A stretch of DNA of 64,000 bases from Desulfobulbaceae bacterium (GCA_019163335.1 JAFLKM010000025.1:1-64000), one strand, 5' to 3'; positions 1-9,191 are shown, counted from the first letter of the stretch. The notes: generated by a model not told the origin, from the sequence alone. Translations and numbers: made by a program.

Positions 1-179
1 CAGAAAAAAGCAACACCAGACAACCCTTACCCACTCAATATAGCGAGGAGCCATAAATAGTTTCCTGATGTCTACACAATGACCGAAACATTGCCAACGA
101 TATTAAAGCCATGCAGGTGCGTTTCTAACCTGATATCATTGCTTAACTGCCAGGGTTACGAGAACTGTGATAATCTTCC

Positions 180-401
180 ATGATCCAGATTCCTGCCCAC
201 TTCATCAGTCAGTATATCAAATTTATTGCTGAGAGAGGTGTGCAGCCTGTAGGGCAGCAGTACTGTGAAAAATTGCTGCCTTTATCGAGAAGCTGCAAGA
301 AAAGAAACAGTCTGATAAGCAAAGGGCGCAGGAGCATCACCCCCATCTCCCTGTATTGCGATATGCTGCCATCTGCAGGGAGGTGAGGCTTCAAGTTAAA
401 A
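180..401 (+). pseudogene. Remnant of an integron-type tyrosine recombinase, N-terminal part
   Basis: The first half of the 68-aa ORF reads IPAHFISQYIKFIAERGVQP and then VGQQYCEK, which resembles the SAM-like N-terminal domain of integron integrases found in delta-proteobacteria. Downstream the match moves to another frame, where the DNA encodes AAFIEKLQEKKQSDKQRAQ, the end of the same domain. The stretch that should lie between (typically WLRYYLDFC...) is missing, so an internal deletion plus frameshift is inferred. No catalytic domain (R...HxxR...Y) follows. The family match is from memory of typical sequences, not a search. It suggests the left edge of the window was once part of an integron or similar mobile region. 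Confidence 0.45.
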
Positions 402-577
402 GGAGTCAGAATGAAATAATTTTAAATTTATCCAGAATTGAGGCGTCTACTGACTGGATGTTGCAGTAAGTTTATTGAATTTCTATGTATTTCAGTTTGG
501 GCATCTTGTCCTTAACCTCTCCCGCCCCTGCGCGTTTCTACATCGTCATATCTTGGCTCTGCCGTTGGCGGCAAGAG

Positions 578-1858
578 TTACAACGCCCCCAGCAGATACC
601 AGTCCGGCACCCCCCAGACGTTCCGGCGCAATTCTACGACCTCGTCCCCTGGATAGACCACCAACCCTACTTTGGCCGCATCCGGATGTTCTGCCATGAA
701 CGTCTCCACACTTCTGCCGTCCGCTGCGGTCACACGTTCCGATGACTTGGCCTCGATGGGGATGATGCCGTGCTCACTCGCCAGCAGAAAATCCACTTCC
801 AGCCCGGCGGCGGTACGGTAGAAATACAGCTCCGGCTCCACCGGCTGGAGCTGTTTCCACTTCAAAAGTTCAGCACAAAGCCAGGTTTCGTAGGCGGCGC
901 CGCGACCGATGGATAGCTCACCAACTATAGCCCTGTTCAACCCCACGTCCGGGAAGAAGAGTTTAGGACTTTTGACCAGCCGTTTGCTGACGTTTTCATG
1001 CCAGGGGGGGAGCAGAACGCACTGAAACGACATGGTCAGCAGTTCCAGATAGCGCTTGATGGTATTTACCGCCACTCCCAGATCCCGCGACACCTCGCTG
1101 ATTGAAAACAGATTGGCGGTGCGACTGCATAAAAGCTTCTGCGCCAGGGCAAAGGTATCGATGTTCGCCACCTGCCCCACATCGGCAATATCCCGTTCCA
1201 GGTAAGTCTTGCGATAATCCTTGAGCCAGTTCAGCCGCTCCGTTTCTCCCGTGCGCTGCCACACCGGCGGATAACCACCCCATCGTTGATGTTCGTCCCG
1301 CACCCCGCGCAGGGTACGCAATTGCCCAGGCGAAACCAGGGGGAGCCGCCCGGCGTCCTGTGGAGAAAGCGCCTGGTCACGCCATATTCGGGAGAGAAGC
1401 GGCGGTTCACCGCCACCGGTCAGTTCAAAGAGGGAAAACGGGTACATCTGGCAGAGCGCCACCCGCCCGGCCAGGGTCTCGCGGATGTTCTTCATCATCA
1501 GCAATTGTGACGATCCGGTCAAAACGAAGCGTTTCCGCTCCTTGGCAGGTTTTTTCCGTTCCCGGTCCACCACAAGCTTCAGCGGGTCGAACAACTGCGG
1601 AATTTTCTGCACCTCGTCAAGGACCACCAGCGGTGTCGTTATGTTTTCCAGGATCTGCACGGCCGAGCGTTGAAAACGATGCCGTTCGTCGGGATCATCG
1701 AAGGAGATGTAGGTAAACGAAAGGTCAAGCCGTTCGGGGAGCTGCATTTCGCAGAGCGTGGTCTTGCCGGTCTGGCGCGCACCGGTCAGGGCCACAACCT
1801 GTTCATGGTTCAGGCGGGTGACTATGGTATCGGTTATTGAGCGTTTGATTCTGTCCAT
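578..1858 (-). CDS. AAA+ ATPase with C-terminal DUF4143 domain
   Basis: A 426-aa protein with an AAA+ domain followed by DUF4143. The Walker A motif is GARQTGKTT near residues 26-34 and the Walker B-like motif is VVLDEVQKIP near residue 100. The C-terminal region contains EVDFLL and, after a short spacer, PIEAKSS, the pattern seen in the nuclease-like fold of DUF4143 proteins. A winged-helix-like segment (FSISEVSRDLGVAVNTIKRYLELL) lies in between, as is usual in this family. The family is common in bacteria and archaea, often many copies per genome, and its biochemical role is unsettled. It stands alone here. A perfect 23-bp inverted repeat ends only a few bases before the start codon. Length is normal for the family. 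Confidence 0.88.
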   Translation of the reverse strand: MDRIKRSITDTIVTRLNHEQVVALTGARQTGKTTLCEMQLPERLDLSFTYISFDDPDERHRFQRSAVQILENITTPLVVLDEVQKIPQLFDPLKLVVDRERKKPAKERKRFVLTGSSQLLMMKNIRETLAGRVALCQMYPFSLFELTGGGEPPLLSRIWRDQALSPQDAGRLPLVSPGQLRTLRGVRDEHQRWGGYPPVWQRTGETERLNWLKDYRKTYLERDIADVGQVANIDTFALAQKLLCSRTANLFSISEVSRDLGVAVNTIKRYLELLTMSFQCVLLPPWHENVSKRLVKSPKLFFPDVGLNRAIVGELSIGRGAAYETWLCAELLKWKQLQPVEPELYFYRTAAGLEVDFLLASEHGIIPIEAKSSERVTAADGRSVETFMAEHPDAAKVGLVVYPGDEVVELRRNVWGVPDWYLLGAL

Positions 1859-1863
1859 GCCTC

Positions 1864-1922
1864 ATTACTATCAACTGCATTGCAAATATTCAAGGTATTT
1901 TTGCAATGCAGTTGATAGTAAT
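1864..1922. repeat. Perfect 23-bp inverted repeat upstream of the DUF4143 ATPase
   Basis: The arms ATTACTATCAACTGCATTGC + AAA (1864-1886) and its exact reverse complement (1900-1922) are separated by 13 bases. On the minus strand the hairpin ends six bases before the ATPase ATG and overlaps any ribosome-binding site. It could be an operator, a translational control hairpin or the trace of a mobile element. The sequence alone does not decide. Confidence 0.85.
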
Positions 1923-1950
1923 GGGGACATACCACGTTTTCTGGCTTGTT

Positions 1951-1977
1951 GGCGCTTATCCCGTTCATCGGGGTTAG
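1951..1977 (+). repeat. Partial family A repeat (terminal module)
   Basis: The stretch contains GCTTATCCCGTTCATCGG followed by GGTTAG. This matches the last third of the family A repeat at 26804-26886, while the palindromic part is absent. It is read as a truncated copy. Confidence 0.5.
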
Positions 1978-2265
1978 ATTTCCACTTGGCAACTTGAAAA
2001 CACCAAAATTTTTAAAAATTAAGATGTCTGCTGTGAATATTTGATGCCGGGAGCCAAGATACCTCATATCAACCGGTTCAGTTCTCCTATAAAACATTAC
2101 AGTCTAAGATGACTGACAGTGTCAGATTTGCTTAGATCTGATTTGGTGAATTGTCAGATCAAATTTGAGTTACTACAAATGAGTAGACTTAAGCAGCAAG
2201 AGCCGAAAATGTTATCCGGGGTCAGGTCCCCTAGATGTATGAATAAGGGGTGTGATAAATGACGG

Positions 2266-2311
2266 GATCAGCCCACGTACCCAGCAATATGTACGTGGGC
2301 TGATCTTTTTT
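2266..2311 (+). terminator. Strong hairpin with T-run (intrinsic terminator shape, plus orientation)
   Basis: A perfect 15-bp stem (GATCAGCCCACGTAC and its complement) with a 10-base loop is followed by six T residues on the plus strand. It lies just past the 3' end of the minus-strand lipoprotein gene, but the T-run faces the other way and no plus-strand gene ends here. It may act on antisense transcription or be a mobile-element remnant. Confidence 0.6.
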
Positions 2312-2346
2312 AACAACCCGATAATGCAGGCTGTTCTCATGCCCCA

Positions 2347-2772
2347 TTAACTGTCGTGAGAGCCATTGTGGAATTTTACACTCACAAGACTGCCTTGCGG
2401 AGCTATCATTGGAATTCTGGTTGAGAAGGATGATTTCATGCCGCTGGATTTTGGAATGATTTTTGGAGAACAATCGGTGACAACTTGACGAAGAGCTTTT
2501 CCCTCCTCGTTAAGTATTTCTATGTCAATATGACCTGTTACGAAATCTCTCGCACTTGTTCTCTTGCGCTTCACCTGCCCCTCAACGATCACATTCTCCC
2601 CTTCTTGTCGGGCAGAGGTCTGGACAATATCCACTTTGAATGTCGACATTATTTTTAAAGTCAATGCGTCAGGAGGTGGAGGCGGCTCTGGTTTGCTGAC
2701 GGCACACGCTGGTAAAATTAACGCACTGGCAAGAAGCAAGGTTATGGTGGATATTATTTTTACGAATTTCAT
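2347..2772 (-). CDS. Small lipoprotein of unknown function, next to czcA
   Basis: About 141 aa with a signal peptide ending in the lipobox LPAC, followed by a proline-rich linker (PEPPPPP) and one small beta-rich domain. Membrane anchoring through the lipidated cysteine is expected. The start at the second methionine (MKFVKI) is preferred because GGAG lies eight bases upstream; the ORF track start is four codons earlier. The domain is not recognised. It is the last gene in the minus-strand czcCBA run, about 100 bases after czcA, so a role linked to metal efflux is possible but is inferred from position only. Confidence 0.7.
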   Translation of the reverse strand: MKFVKIISTITLLLASALILPACAVSKPEPPPPPDALTLKIMSTFKVDIVQTSARQEGENVIVEGQVKRKRTSARDFVTGHIDIEILNEEGKALRQVVTDCSPKIIPKSSGMKSSFSTRIPMIAPQGSLVSVKFHNGSHDS

Positions 2773-2876
2773 TAAAATCTCCATTAGATAGTTGGGCAGG
2801 ATTCTTTGGCTAAGGTTTCGTCTTCATTCGAGACGGTTTTCATGGCGATTTGTTGCAGCGTGGATAGTCTGTCATC

Positions 2877-5800
2877 TCATCGCTTAGGGTCATATCGTTT
2901 TTCCAGCCGCTCGAAACAGACCGGAACAACAACCAGGGTCAGGATGGTTGAGGTGATGAGACCACCCATGACTACGACCGCCAGGGGTTTCTGGATATCG
3001 GCTCCGGAACCGGTGACGTAGAGCATGGGGAGATGGCCGATAAAGCTGGTGAGTGCCGTCATCAGCAGTGGCCGGAAGCGCAGACGGCAGCCTTCGTGGA
3101 TGGTATCGTCAATGGTATGACCCATGTTACGCAGTTGCCGGAAAAAGGAAATGAGCACTACGCCGTTTTGTACCGCGATTCCCAGCAGGCAGATAAAGGC
3201 TACCGCTGCCGATACTGAAAGTGGCATACCCCAAATTTGGATAGCTATAATGCCGCCTACCAAAGCAAAAGGCAGGTTTAGGACGACGAGCAGCGAGTCT
3301 CGAATATTGCCCAACGCCATGTAGAGCAGGCAAACAATCAGAAAGAGTGCTGTCGGCACAACGATGGAAAGACGTTGCATCGCTCGTTGCTGGTTTTCAA
3401 ATTGGCCGCCGTATTCAAGGAAATAACCGGTTGGCAGTTCTTGTTCGATGCTGTGCAACTTCTTTTGTGCCTCAGCCACAAAACCACCGAGATCTCGGCC
3501 CCTGATGTTGACCTCGGCGGCCACCCTGCGCATGCCCTTCTCCCGGCCGATCTGGGCCGGTCCTTCCACAGTGGTGATCCGCGCAACCTGGCTCAGTCGG
3601 AGGGATTCACTCGAAGCGCCACGAATCAGTAAGTTCTCCAGAGCGTCGAGGTCCACTCGATCATCTTCGGCAAGACGCACAATAGTGGCGATTCGCAAGG
3701 GGTCTTCAACCACCTTGGTCGCCTCACGGCCTGCCATGGCGATTTCAATTACCTCATTGACATCGCCGGTGTTCAACCCATAACGAGCAAGCATTTTTCG
3801 GTCATAGGTTATCTCTATCTGTTCCATACCCGAGACCTGCTCAACCTTAACGTCCCGTGCACCCTCAAGTCCGCCAAGGGTTGCCGCGATCCGGTCGGCA
3901 TATCCCTTCAATTTCTCCAAATCCTTTCCGTAGACCTTCACTGCCAAGTCACTCTTGACTCCAGAGATCAGTTCATTAACGCGGAGAGCGATAGGCTGCG
4001 AAAAGGACAGCCGAATGCCGGGAATGGATGAGAGCTCACTGTTCATCGCCTCGATCAATTCCGGCTTGGTGCGGCCAGACGGCCATTCTTTTTTTGGTTT
4101 CAACATAATAAAGAAGTCTGTCTGTTCCGGGCCCATGGGATCCTCGGAGATCTCGGCCCGCCCTGTTTTGCTGACCACAGTCAAGACCTCGGGGAAGGAG
4201 GCGAGTAGCCGTTTTTCGACGAAACTGCTGACTGCTACCGATCCCTCCAACGAGGCGTTAGGCAAACGCACTGCGTTGACGGCAATAGCCCCTTCGTCCA
4301 GGTTGGGCATGAATTCCGTGCCGATACGGGTGACAGATAAGCTGGTAGCAATAAGCAACACAACAGCCAGGGTCATGGTCACGACCCAGTGACGTCGAGA
4401 GAGGGAGAGAAGTGCCAGATAGCCTCGATTTAATGTGCCTACGAACCAGAATTCTTTCTCCGGCGCTTGGCTGAGAAAGAGAGCGGAGAGGACCGGCATT
4501 GCCGTCAGCGCCACGACCAAGGACACCAGGATGGCAATAATCATGGTGGCGGCAAGCGGCAGAAACATCTTTCCCTCGATACCTTGAAGCGAAAAAAGCG
4601 GAACCAGAACGATGGCGATGATCAGGACAGAAAAAGCCACCGGTCGAGCCACTTCGACCACGGCCTGGCTGGCTATGGTAAATTTCATGGTTTTGTCCGG
4701 GTTTTCCGCGAAATGGCGCCGCATATTTTCGACAATGACAATGGCCGCATCCACGACCATGCCTACCGAAAAGGCCAGTCCACCCAGGCTCATCAGGTTA
4801 GAGCTGATGCCAACCCACCCCATGATCAGAAAAGTGATCATAAAGGTAATGGGCAAGGAGAGCACGACGATCAAAGCGGTCCTGAACTCGGCAAGGAAAA
4901 GGAAGAGCACCAGGATGACAAAAAGTCCACCCTCCATCAAGGCGTCGACCACGGTCTTGATGCAGGCCTCGATTAATTCAGTCCGGTCATAGAACACATT
5001 GATGCGAGCTCCGTCGGGCAGGCTTTCCTGGATGCCGGGGATAGCGTTTTTAACCCGTGTGACCACATCCTTCGAATTCTCGCCCCGGAGCATGATGACC
5101 ATGCCTGCCACCGTCTCGCCCATGCCGTCTCGGGTCACAGCCCCCTGTCTGGGCTGTGGGCCAATAACGATTTCCGCCACATCTTGGACACGAACGGGGA
5201 TACCGTTGTGGGATTTCAACACCACCTCGCCGATGTCCTCAGGCCCGGTAAGCTGGCCTATGCCTCGAATATAGGTCTGCTCCCAACCCCGGACGATAAA
5301 ACCTCCTGCAGAATTGGTATTGTTCTTCTCCAGTGCTTCCACAATCTCTCGTAAGCTGATTTCATACTTGAGCAACGACTCCTGGTTGACGAGGACTTGA
5401 TACTGGCGAACAAAACCACCAAAGCTGTTCACTTCATTGACACCTTGTATGGGTCGAAGTTGGGGGGCAACAATAGCGTCCTGGAGGTGGCGGAGTTCCA
5501 TCGCGGTCATGTTCTCGCCTTCGAGGGTATACTGGAAAATTTCTCCCAGGCCCGTGCTGATGGGGCCGAGTTCCGGTTCGGCAAAGGTGGGCAGATGCTG
5601 GCGGGCAATGGTTAGTCGTTCAAAAATTTGTTGGCGGGCAAAATAAATATCGGTGTTGTCTTCAAAGACCACGATAACCTGAGACAATCCGGCCTTGGAC
5701 AGGGAGCGTACCTGGGTGACTTTAGGTACGCCGCCCATTTGCTGTTCGATGGGATAGGTGATCTGTTGCTCGACATCGACGGATGAGAGACCAGGCGCCT

Positions 5801-5951
5801 CGGTGAGAATCATGACCTGGACATTGGTCACGTCCGGGAATGCGTCTATGGGCAGTCGGTTCCAGGCCAGCCAGCCGGCGGCGACCAAAAAAACCGTCAG
5901 GGTGAGGACTACCCAGCGGCGGGCAAGGATGATGTTAACGAATCGTTTCAT
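2877..5951 (-). CDS. czcA: Heavy-metal efflux RND pump, CzcA/CusA family
   Basis: A 1024-aa inner-membrane proton/metal antiporter of the heavy-metal RND class. It has the standard layout: TM1 at residues 10-30, a large periplasmic loop starting DAFPDVTNVQV, a second transmembrane bundle near residues 340-540, a second periplasmic half and a C-terminal bundle. The TM4 signature VVDAAIVIVENMRR near residue 400 carries the acidic residue used for proton relay in this family. It works with the adaptor and outer-membrane genes encoded just upstream; 14 bases separate it from czcB. Substrate (Zn/Co/Cd or Cu/Ag) cannot be fixed from the sequence. Length is typical. Confidence 0.93.
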   Translation of the reverse strand: MKRFVNIILARRWVVLTLTVFLVAAGWLAWNRLPIDAFPDVTNVQVMILTEAPGLSSVDVEQQITYPIEQQMGGVPKVTQVRSLSKAGLSQVIVVFEDNTDIYFARQQIFERLTIARQHLPTFAEPELGPISTGLGEIFQYTLEGENMTAMELRHLQDAIVAPQLRPIQGVNEVNSFGGFVRQYQVLVNQESLLKYEISLREIVEALEKNNTNSAGGFIVRGWEQTYIRGIGQLTGPEDIGEVVLKSHNGIPVRVQDVAEIVIGPQPRQGAVTRDGMGETVAGMVIMLRGENSKDVVTRVKNAIPGIQESLPDGARINVFYDRTELIEACIKTVVDALMEGGLFVILVLFLFLAEFRTALIVVLSLPITFMITFLIMGWVGISSNLMSLGGLAFSVGMVVDAAIVIVENMRRHFAENPDKTMKFTIASQAVVEVARPVAFSVLIIAIVLVPLFSLQGIEGKMFLPLAATMIIAILVSLVVALTAMPVLSALFLSQAPEKEFWFVGTLNRGYLALLSLSRRHWVVTMTLAVVLLIATSLSVTRIGTEFMPNLDEGAIAVNAVRLPNASLEGSVAVSSFVEKRLLASFPEVLTVVSKTGRAEISEDPMGPEQTDFFIMLKPKKEWPSGRTKPELIEAMNSELSSIPGIRLSFSQPIALRVNELISGVKSDLAVKVYGKDLEKLKGYADRIAATLGGLEGARDVKVEQVSGMEQIEITYDRKMLARYGLNTGDVNEVIEIAMAGREATKVVEDPLRIATIVRLAEDDRVDLDALENLLIRGASSESLRLSQVARITTVEGPAQIGREKGMRRVAAEVNIRGRDLGGFVAEAQKKLHSIEQELPTGYFLEYGGQFENQQRAMQRLSIVVPTALFLIVCLLYMALGNIRDSLLVVLNLPFALVGGIIAIQIWGMPLSVSAAVAFICLLGIAVQNGVVLISFFRQLRNMGHTIDDTIHEGCRLRFRPLLMTALTSFIGHLPMLYVTGSGADIQKPLAVVVMGGLITSTILTLVVVPVCFERLEKRYDPKR

Positions 5952-5965
5952 AGCAATGTTCTCCT

Positions 5966-7318
5966 TTAATCAGCACAGCCGGCGCCCATCTTGCTGCGCA
6001 GAACATCGCTCTTCAGCAGGAAGGACCCATCTGTGATAATCTTTTGCTCTGATGTAATGCCGGAGGTGATCTCCACCATGCCCTCGAAACTCGCCCCGAG
6101 AGTGACGGGCCGTCGGATCCAGTAATCTCCCTCTTTGTGAATGAAAATAAACGTCCGGCCTACGTCGGAGAGCACCGCTACTTTGGGCACGACGAGAGCT
6201 TCGCCTTTTGCGGGCAGGAAAAGTCGTACTGAGACGAACATGCCGGGCTTAAGGAGACCATCGGTATTGTTGATGCTGAAACGGGCTTTACCGGTGCGGG
6301 TTATTTCGTTGATACGACCGGCCAATGTGTCAAGTCGGCCGCTAAAACTGCGGCCCATGGCGTCAATTTTGGCCTCTGTTCCGGATGCGCTGGAGATAAC
6401 AGCGAGATCTGCTTCCTTTATGTCAGCCATGACCCATACCGTGTCAAGATCAGAAATAGTGAGCAGCTCCTTGCCGGCCTCAACATGTTCACCCGGAGCG
6501 GTATTTCCCTCAAGAATGGTTCCCGCCCTTGAGGCACGGATAACCACAAGCCCGTTGAGGGAGGCAGTCCCATTCTTCACCGTGAGTTTCTCAATCTCTT
6601 TCCTAGAGAGCCCCAGGCGGAGGAGTCGGCCACGGGCTGCGGCAATCTCCGTCTCAGCCTCGGTCCGTTTTGCATTGGCTTCCTGGACCTCCATTTCGGC
6701 CGCGACCTTTTGGGTAAACAAGCGGGCTTCCCGCTCAGCCGTTTTGACGGCTATTTCAAGTCCGACCACGGCCTTGAGATAGCTGCCCTTGGATTCTGCC
6801 ACCTCGGGACTGTCGACCTCAAAGAGTGGAGCCCCAGCCTCGACTTTAGCACCTGGTGCGGTGAATCTGCGGGTAATCAGACCGGTCAGGGGACTGGCCA
6901 TGCGTACGGTCCGGGTATCATCTAGCTGCACCTCGCCAGGCAAACTGCGCTCCATCTGCCGCCCTTGTCTTTTTTCCGGATAACCGGCATGCACCAGTTC
7001 GCTGTCACCGATTATGGCAGGGTCGAGTTTGACCATGCCGATTTCGTAGCGGCATTCGTCGCATTGGTGTTGAAGCATGTCATGTTCGCAGCGAGCGGCC
7101 CACATTTCCTCCACCGGTCGGTCCAGGTCTGAAACTTCGGCTCCGTGATCATGGCCGGCTTCTTCATGCACGGCTTCGGGGGCCGCTTTGGATGGTTCGG
7201 TGTGCACTGGTGGGTCTGTCTGGTAACTGCGTTTGGCGACAAAGAATCCCCCGGTTCCTGCCAGGATGGCAATTCCGATAATAACAATGATGAGGGACGT
7301 TGTTTTCTTCTGGCTCAT
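5966..7318 (-). CDS. czcB: RND efflux periplasmic adaptor, CzcB family, with Cys/His metal-binding insert
   Basis: A 450-aa membrane-fusion protein. An N-terminal membrane anchor (residues 8-28) is followed by a His/Glu-rich linker (EAGHDHGAE), a Cys motif CEHDMLQHQCDECRYEIG at residues 77-94, then the lipoyl-like and alpha-hairpin parts (coiled coil around residues 190-240) and the beta-barrel. It links the CzcA pump to the outer-membrane channel. The Cys/His motif is a putative metal-capture site and is absent from many adaptors of the family. Its stop and the upstream start of this gene are tightly packed: it overlaps czcC by four bases (ATGA), indicating translational coupling. Confidence 0.9.
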   Translation of the reverse strand: MSQKKTTSLIIVIIGIAILAGTGGFFVAKRSYQTDPPVHTEPSKAAPEAVHEEAGHDHGAEVSDLDRPVEEMWAARCEHDMLQHQCDECRYEIGMVKLDPAIIGDSELVHAGYPEKRQGRQMERSLPGEVQLDDTRTVRMASPLTGLITRRFTAPGAKVEAGAPLFEVDSPEVAESKGSYLKAVVGLEIAVKTAEREARLFTQKVAAEMEVQEANAKRTEAETEIAAARGRLLRLGLSRKEIEKLTVKNGTASLNGLVVIRASRAGTILEGNTAPGEHVEAGKELLTISDLDTVWVMADIKEADLAVISSASGTEAKIDAMGRSFSGRLDTLAGRINEITRTGKARFSINNTDGLLKPGMFVSVRLFLPAKGEALVVPKVAVLSDVGRTFIFIHKEGDYWIRRPVTLGASFEGMVEITSGITSEQKIITDGSFLLKSDVLRSKMGAGCAD

Positions 7319-8637
7319 GGGTTGCTCCTGGGGGAAGAAGATGATGATAATTTGTTTGAAGCCGCTGGAAACTCCGGCTTGCCGAGGAGTCGGTCGAGAG
7401 CGATGGCGGCGTGGTTCATGTCGAGGATGGCGTCCAGATAGCGACCCTTCATCGTTATCAGAAATTGGGATGCCTCGAGAACGTCGCTGTAGCGATATTT
7501 CCCGACCCGGAATCCTTCCTGGACAGCTTCAGCGGCCTCTTTGGCCCTACTCAGACCATCGGTTTGCAGCATGCGGGCTTCTTGATCAGCAGCGACCAAT
7601 ATCGTGTGCGCCTTGATCAATTCCGTTTGCAGGCTTCGGGCAGCCGCTTGTTCCTTTTTTGCGGCTTTGTGCGCAGTCGCTTCAGCCTCGGCAAGAGCCG
7701 TCTGGTTGCGCTGGAAAAGTGGCAGAGGAATGGAGAAGCCGATGGCAACAGCGCGGGCATCCTCATCTGGAACCTCACGAACTGCAAGGGAAACGGTAGG
7801 GTCTGACCAGACGTTGGCCTGCTCCAGTGAGAGATTTGTTGCAGCGAGCTGCGTCTCGCTTCGGCGCAAGGTCAGTAAAGGAGAATCCTTTATTCCTGCC
7901 AGTAGTGTCTGTCGATCTGGAATAGCGACCTCGTAGGCAAGGCGTCCTTCTACGGTCATGGTGACACCGTTTGGCTCTGCAATGACTGTAGCGAGATTAA
8001 GCTCGGCCTCAGCCAGAAGGCGGTTGAGCTTTTGGAGCTCCGCCATGGTTTCGGCTTTTCTGGCCTCGGCTCTGGTCTCTTCAGTAGCAGCGAGTTTACC
8101 GGCTACGACTTGTTCGTGGGTAATCTTGACCAATTCATCGGCGATTTTCCCTGCTTCGTGTTGCAAGGCCAGTCGCTCGCGGGCACTGAGCACTTCCAAA
8201 AAGGTTTTTTTAACCTCAGTGGCAATATCGAGCCGAGCCAAGACTTGTTCGCGCTGTAATCGTAGAATTTCGGCCTGACTTTTGTTCTTCCTGGCCGAAG
8301 GTTTGCCTCCAATTTCCAAGGATTGTGTCAGGGAGATAATAGTTTCTTTTGTGTCACCATCGGGCAGATCATTCCCTAAATTGTTCCATTCGACGCCAAT
8401 CTCTGGGTTGGGGGGGAGACCGGCATACTTTAATCTGATTTCGGCGGCGTCAACGTCAGTCTGAAAAGAGGTGAGTTCCAGTCGATTCCGAGAGGCCATG
8501 TCAAGGGCTTCCTCAAGAGTAACTTTGTCAGGAATGGAAGAGGGCAGAACCTCAGTGGCTTGTGCTGGTGGTAATGCTGAGCACCCGATCAATAGAAAAA
8601 AAACAATGGTGCACTCAGCGAATCGTTGGATACGCAT
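7315..8637 (-). CDS. czcC: Outer-membrane efflux protein, TolC/CzcC family
   Basis: A 440-aa TolC-type outer-membrane channel. The N terminus has a signal sequence with a lipobox-like LIGC near residue 19. The two long helical repeats typical of OEP domains follow, with the characteristic GNDLPDG and QSLEIGGKPSARK stretch of CzcC proteins near residues 87-115. It is the first gene of the czcCBA run and overlaps czcB by four bases. Together the three form a tripartite exporter moving metal ions out of the cell. Confidence 0.9.
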   Translation of the reverse strand: MRIQRFAECTIVFFLLIGCSALPPAQATEVLPSSIPDKVTLEEALDMASRNRLELTSFQTDVDAAEIRLKYAGLPPNPEIGVEWNNLGNDLPDGDTKETIISLTQSLEIGGKPSARKNKSQAEILRLQREQVLARLDIATEVKKTFLEVLSARERLALQHEAGKIADELVKITHEQVVAGKLAATEETRAEARKAETMAELQKLNRLLAEAELNLATVIAEPNGVTMTVEGRLAYEVAIPDRQTLLAGIKDSPLLTLRRSETQLAATNLSLEQANVWSDPTVSLAVREVPDEDARAVAIGFSIPLPLFQRNQTALAEAEATAHKAAKKEQAAARSLQTELIKAHTILVAADQEARMLQTDGLSRAKEAAEAVQEGFRVGKYRYSDVLEASQFLITMKGRYLDAILDMNHAAIALDRLLGKPEFPAASNKLSSSSSPRSNP

Positions 8638-8733
8638 GGATATTCCTTCAAAAAAAAAATGAGATGATGTGGCTCCGCCGATTGATACGGACGGACCACG
8701 TGAGTCAATGGATTTTTTTTGGGTGAGTTCCGG

Positions 8734-8756
8734 CGGTGATTACAGAGTGATCACCG
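8734..8756. promoter_or_regulatory. Inverted repeat upstream of czcC (possible operator)
   Basis: CGGTGAT and ATCACCG flank a 9-base spacer in the gap before czcC. No T-run follows on either strand, so an operator for metal-responsive control is more likely than a terminator. The binding protein is unknown. Confidence 0.35.
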
Positions 8757-8780
8757 TTGAGAGCGCTCAGAAGGAAGGAA

Positions 8781-9191
8781 TTAAATCAGGAGTATGACAC
8801 TTTGCTGAAGCGCAAGTTGAGTCAATTGAACGGCAGGGGTGGGGTGGAAAGGAATTTTTACAGTTCGTGCCAGGATGATTGGCGACTCCCCAAGAGGCAT
8901 TAGGGCAGGAGGTGGAGGTAGGATTGTGTTTTTATTGGGAGGAGATAGGCTGTCCACGCCTATTGCTATATCGTGACAATGAGATTGGCAGCTCACCCGG
9001 TGATGGCTCGAGGTTAACGCGTCAGCAGGTTCTGGACATTTCTTAACAAGTTCACAAGAAGAATGAGGAAGGTTGAGCTCCATGTGCACATCCCCGTGAG
9101 GAGAAAAACACAGGAGGACCTTCTCCCCAGCGCCGAACGAAAGAGCAATGAGGGTCAATATGATGATGTAGTGCCGAAGGGTGTTCAGCAT
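8781..9191 (-). CDS. Cys/His-containing small exported protein, unknown function
   Basis: About 136 aa, starting at MLNTLRHYIIIL, which gives a clean N-terminal hydrophobic segment (signal or anchor). The ORF track start is 27 codons further upstream and adds a polar leader without support. The mature part holds LLCFSPHGDVH, SSCELVKKC and SCQSHCHD, so six cysteines and several histidines could bind metal. It lies just upstream of czcC on the same strand, and similar short proteins often accompany Czc/Cus genes. No named family is recognised. Confidence 0.6.
   Translation of the reverse strand: MLNTLRHYIIILTLIALSFGAGEKVLLCFSPHGDVHMELNLPHSSCELVKKCPEPADALTSSHHRVSCQSHCHDIAIGVDSLSPPNKNTILPPPPALMPLGESPIILARTVKIPFHPTPAVQLTQLALQQSVILLI

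Larger units (their letters stand above)
1859..2346. other. Non-coding stretch between the ATPase and the metal-efflux lipoprotein
   Basis: No convincing gene is seen. It holds the inverted repeat at the ATPase start, a partial family A repeat, an AT-rich middle, and a strong hairpin at 2266-2311. The small ORFs here have no family resemblance and include the repeat arms. Confidence 0.6.
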
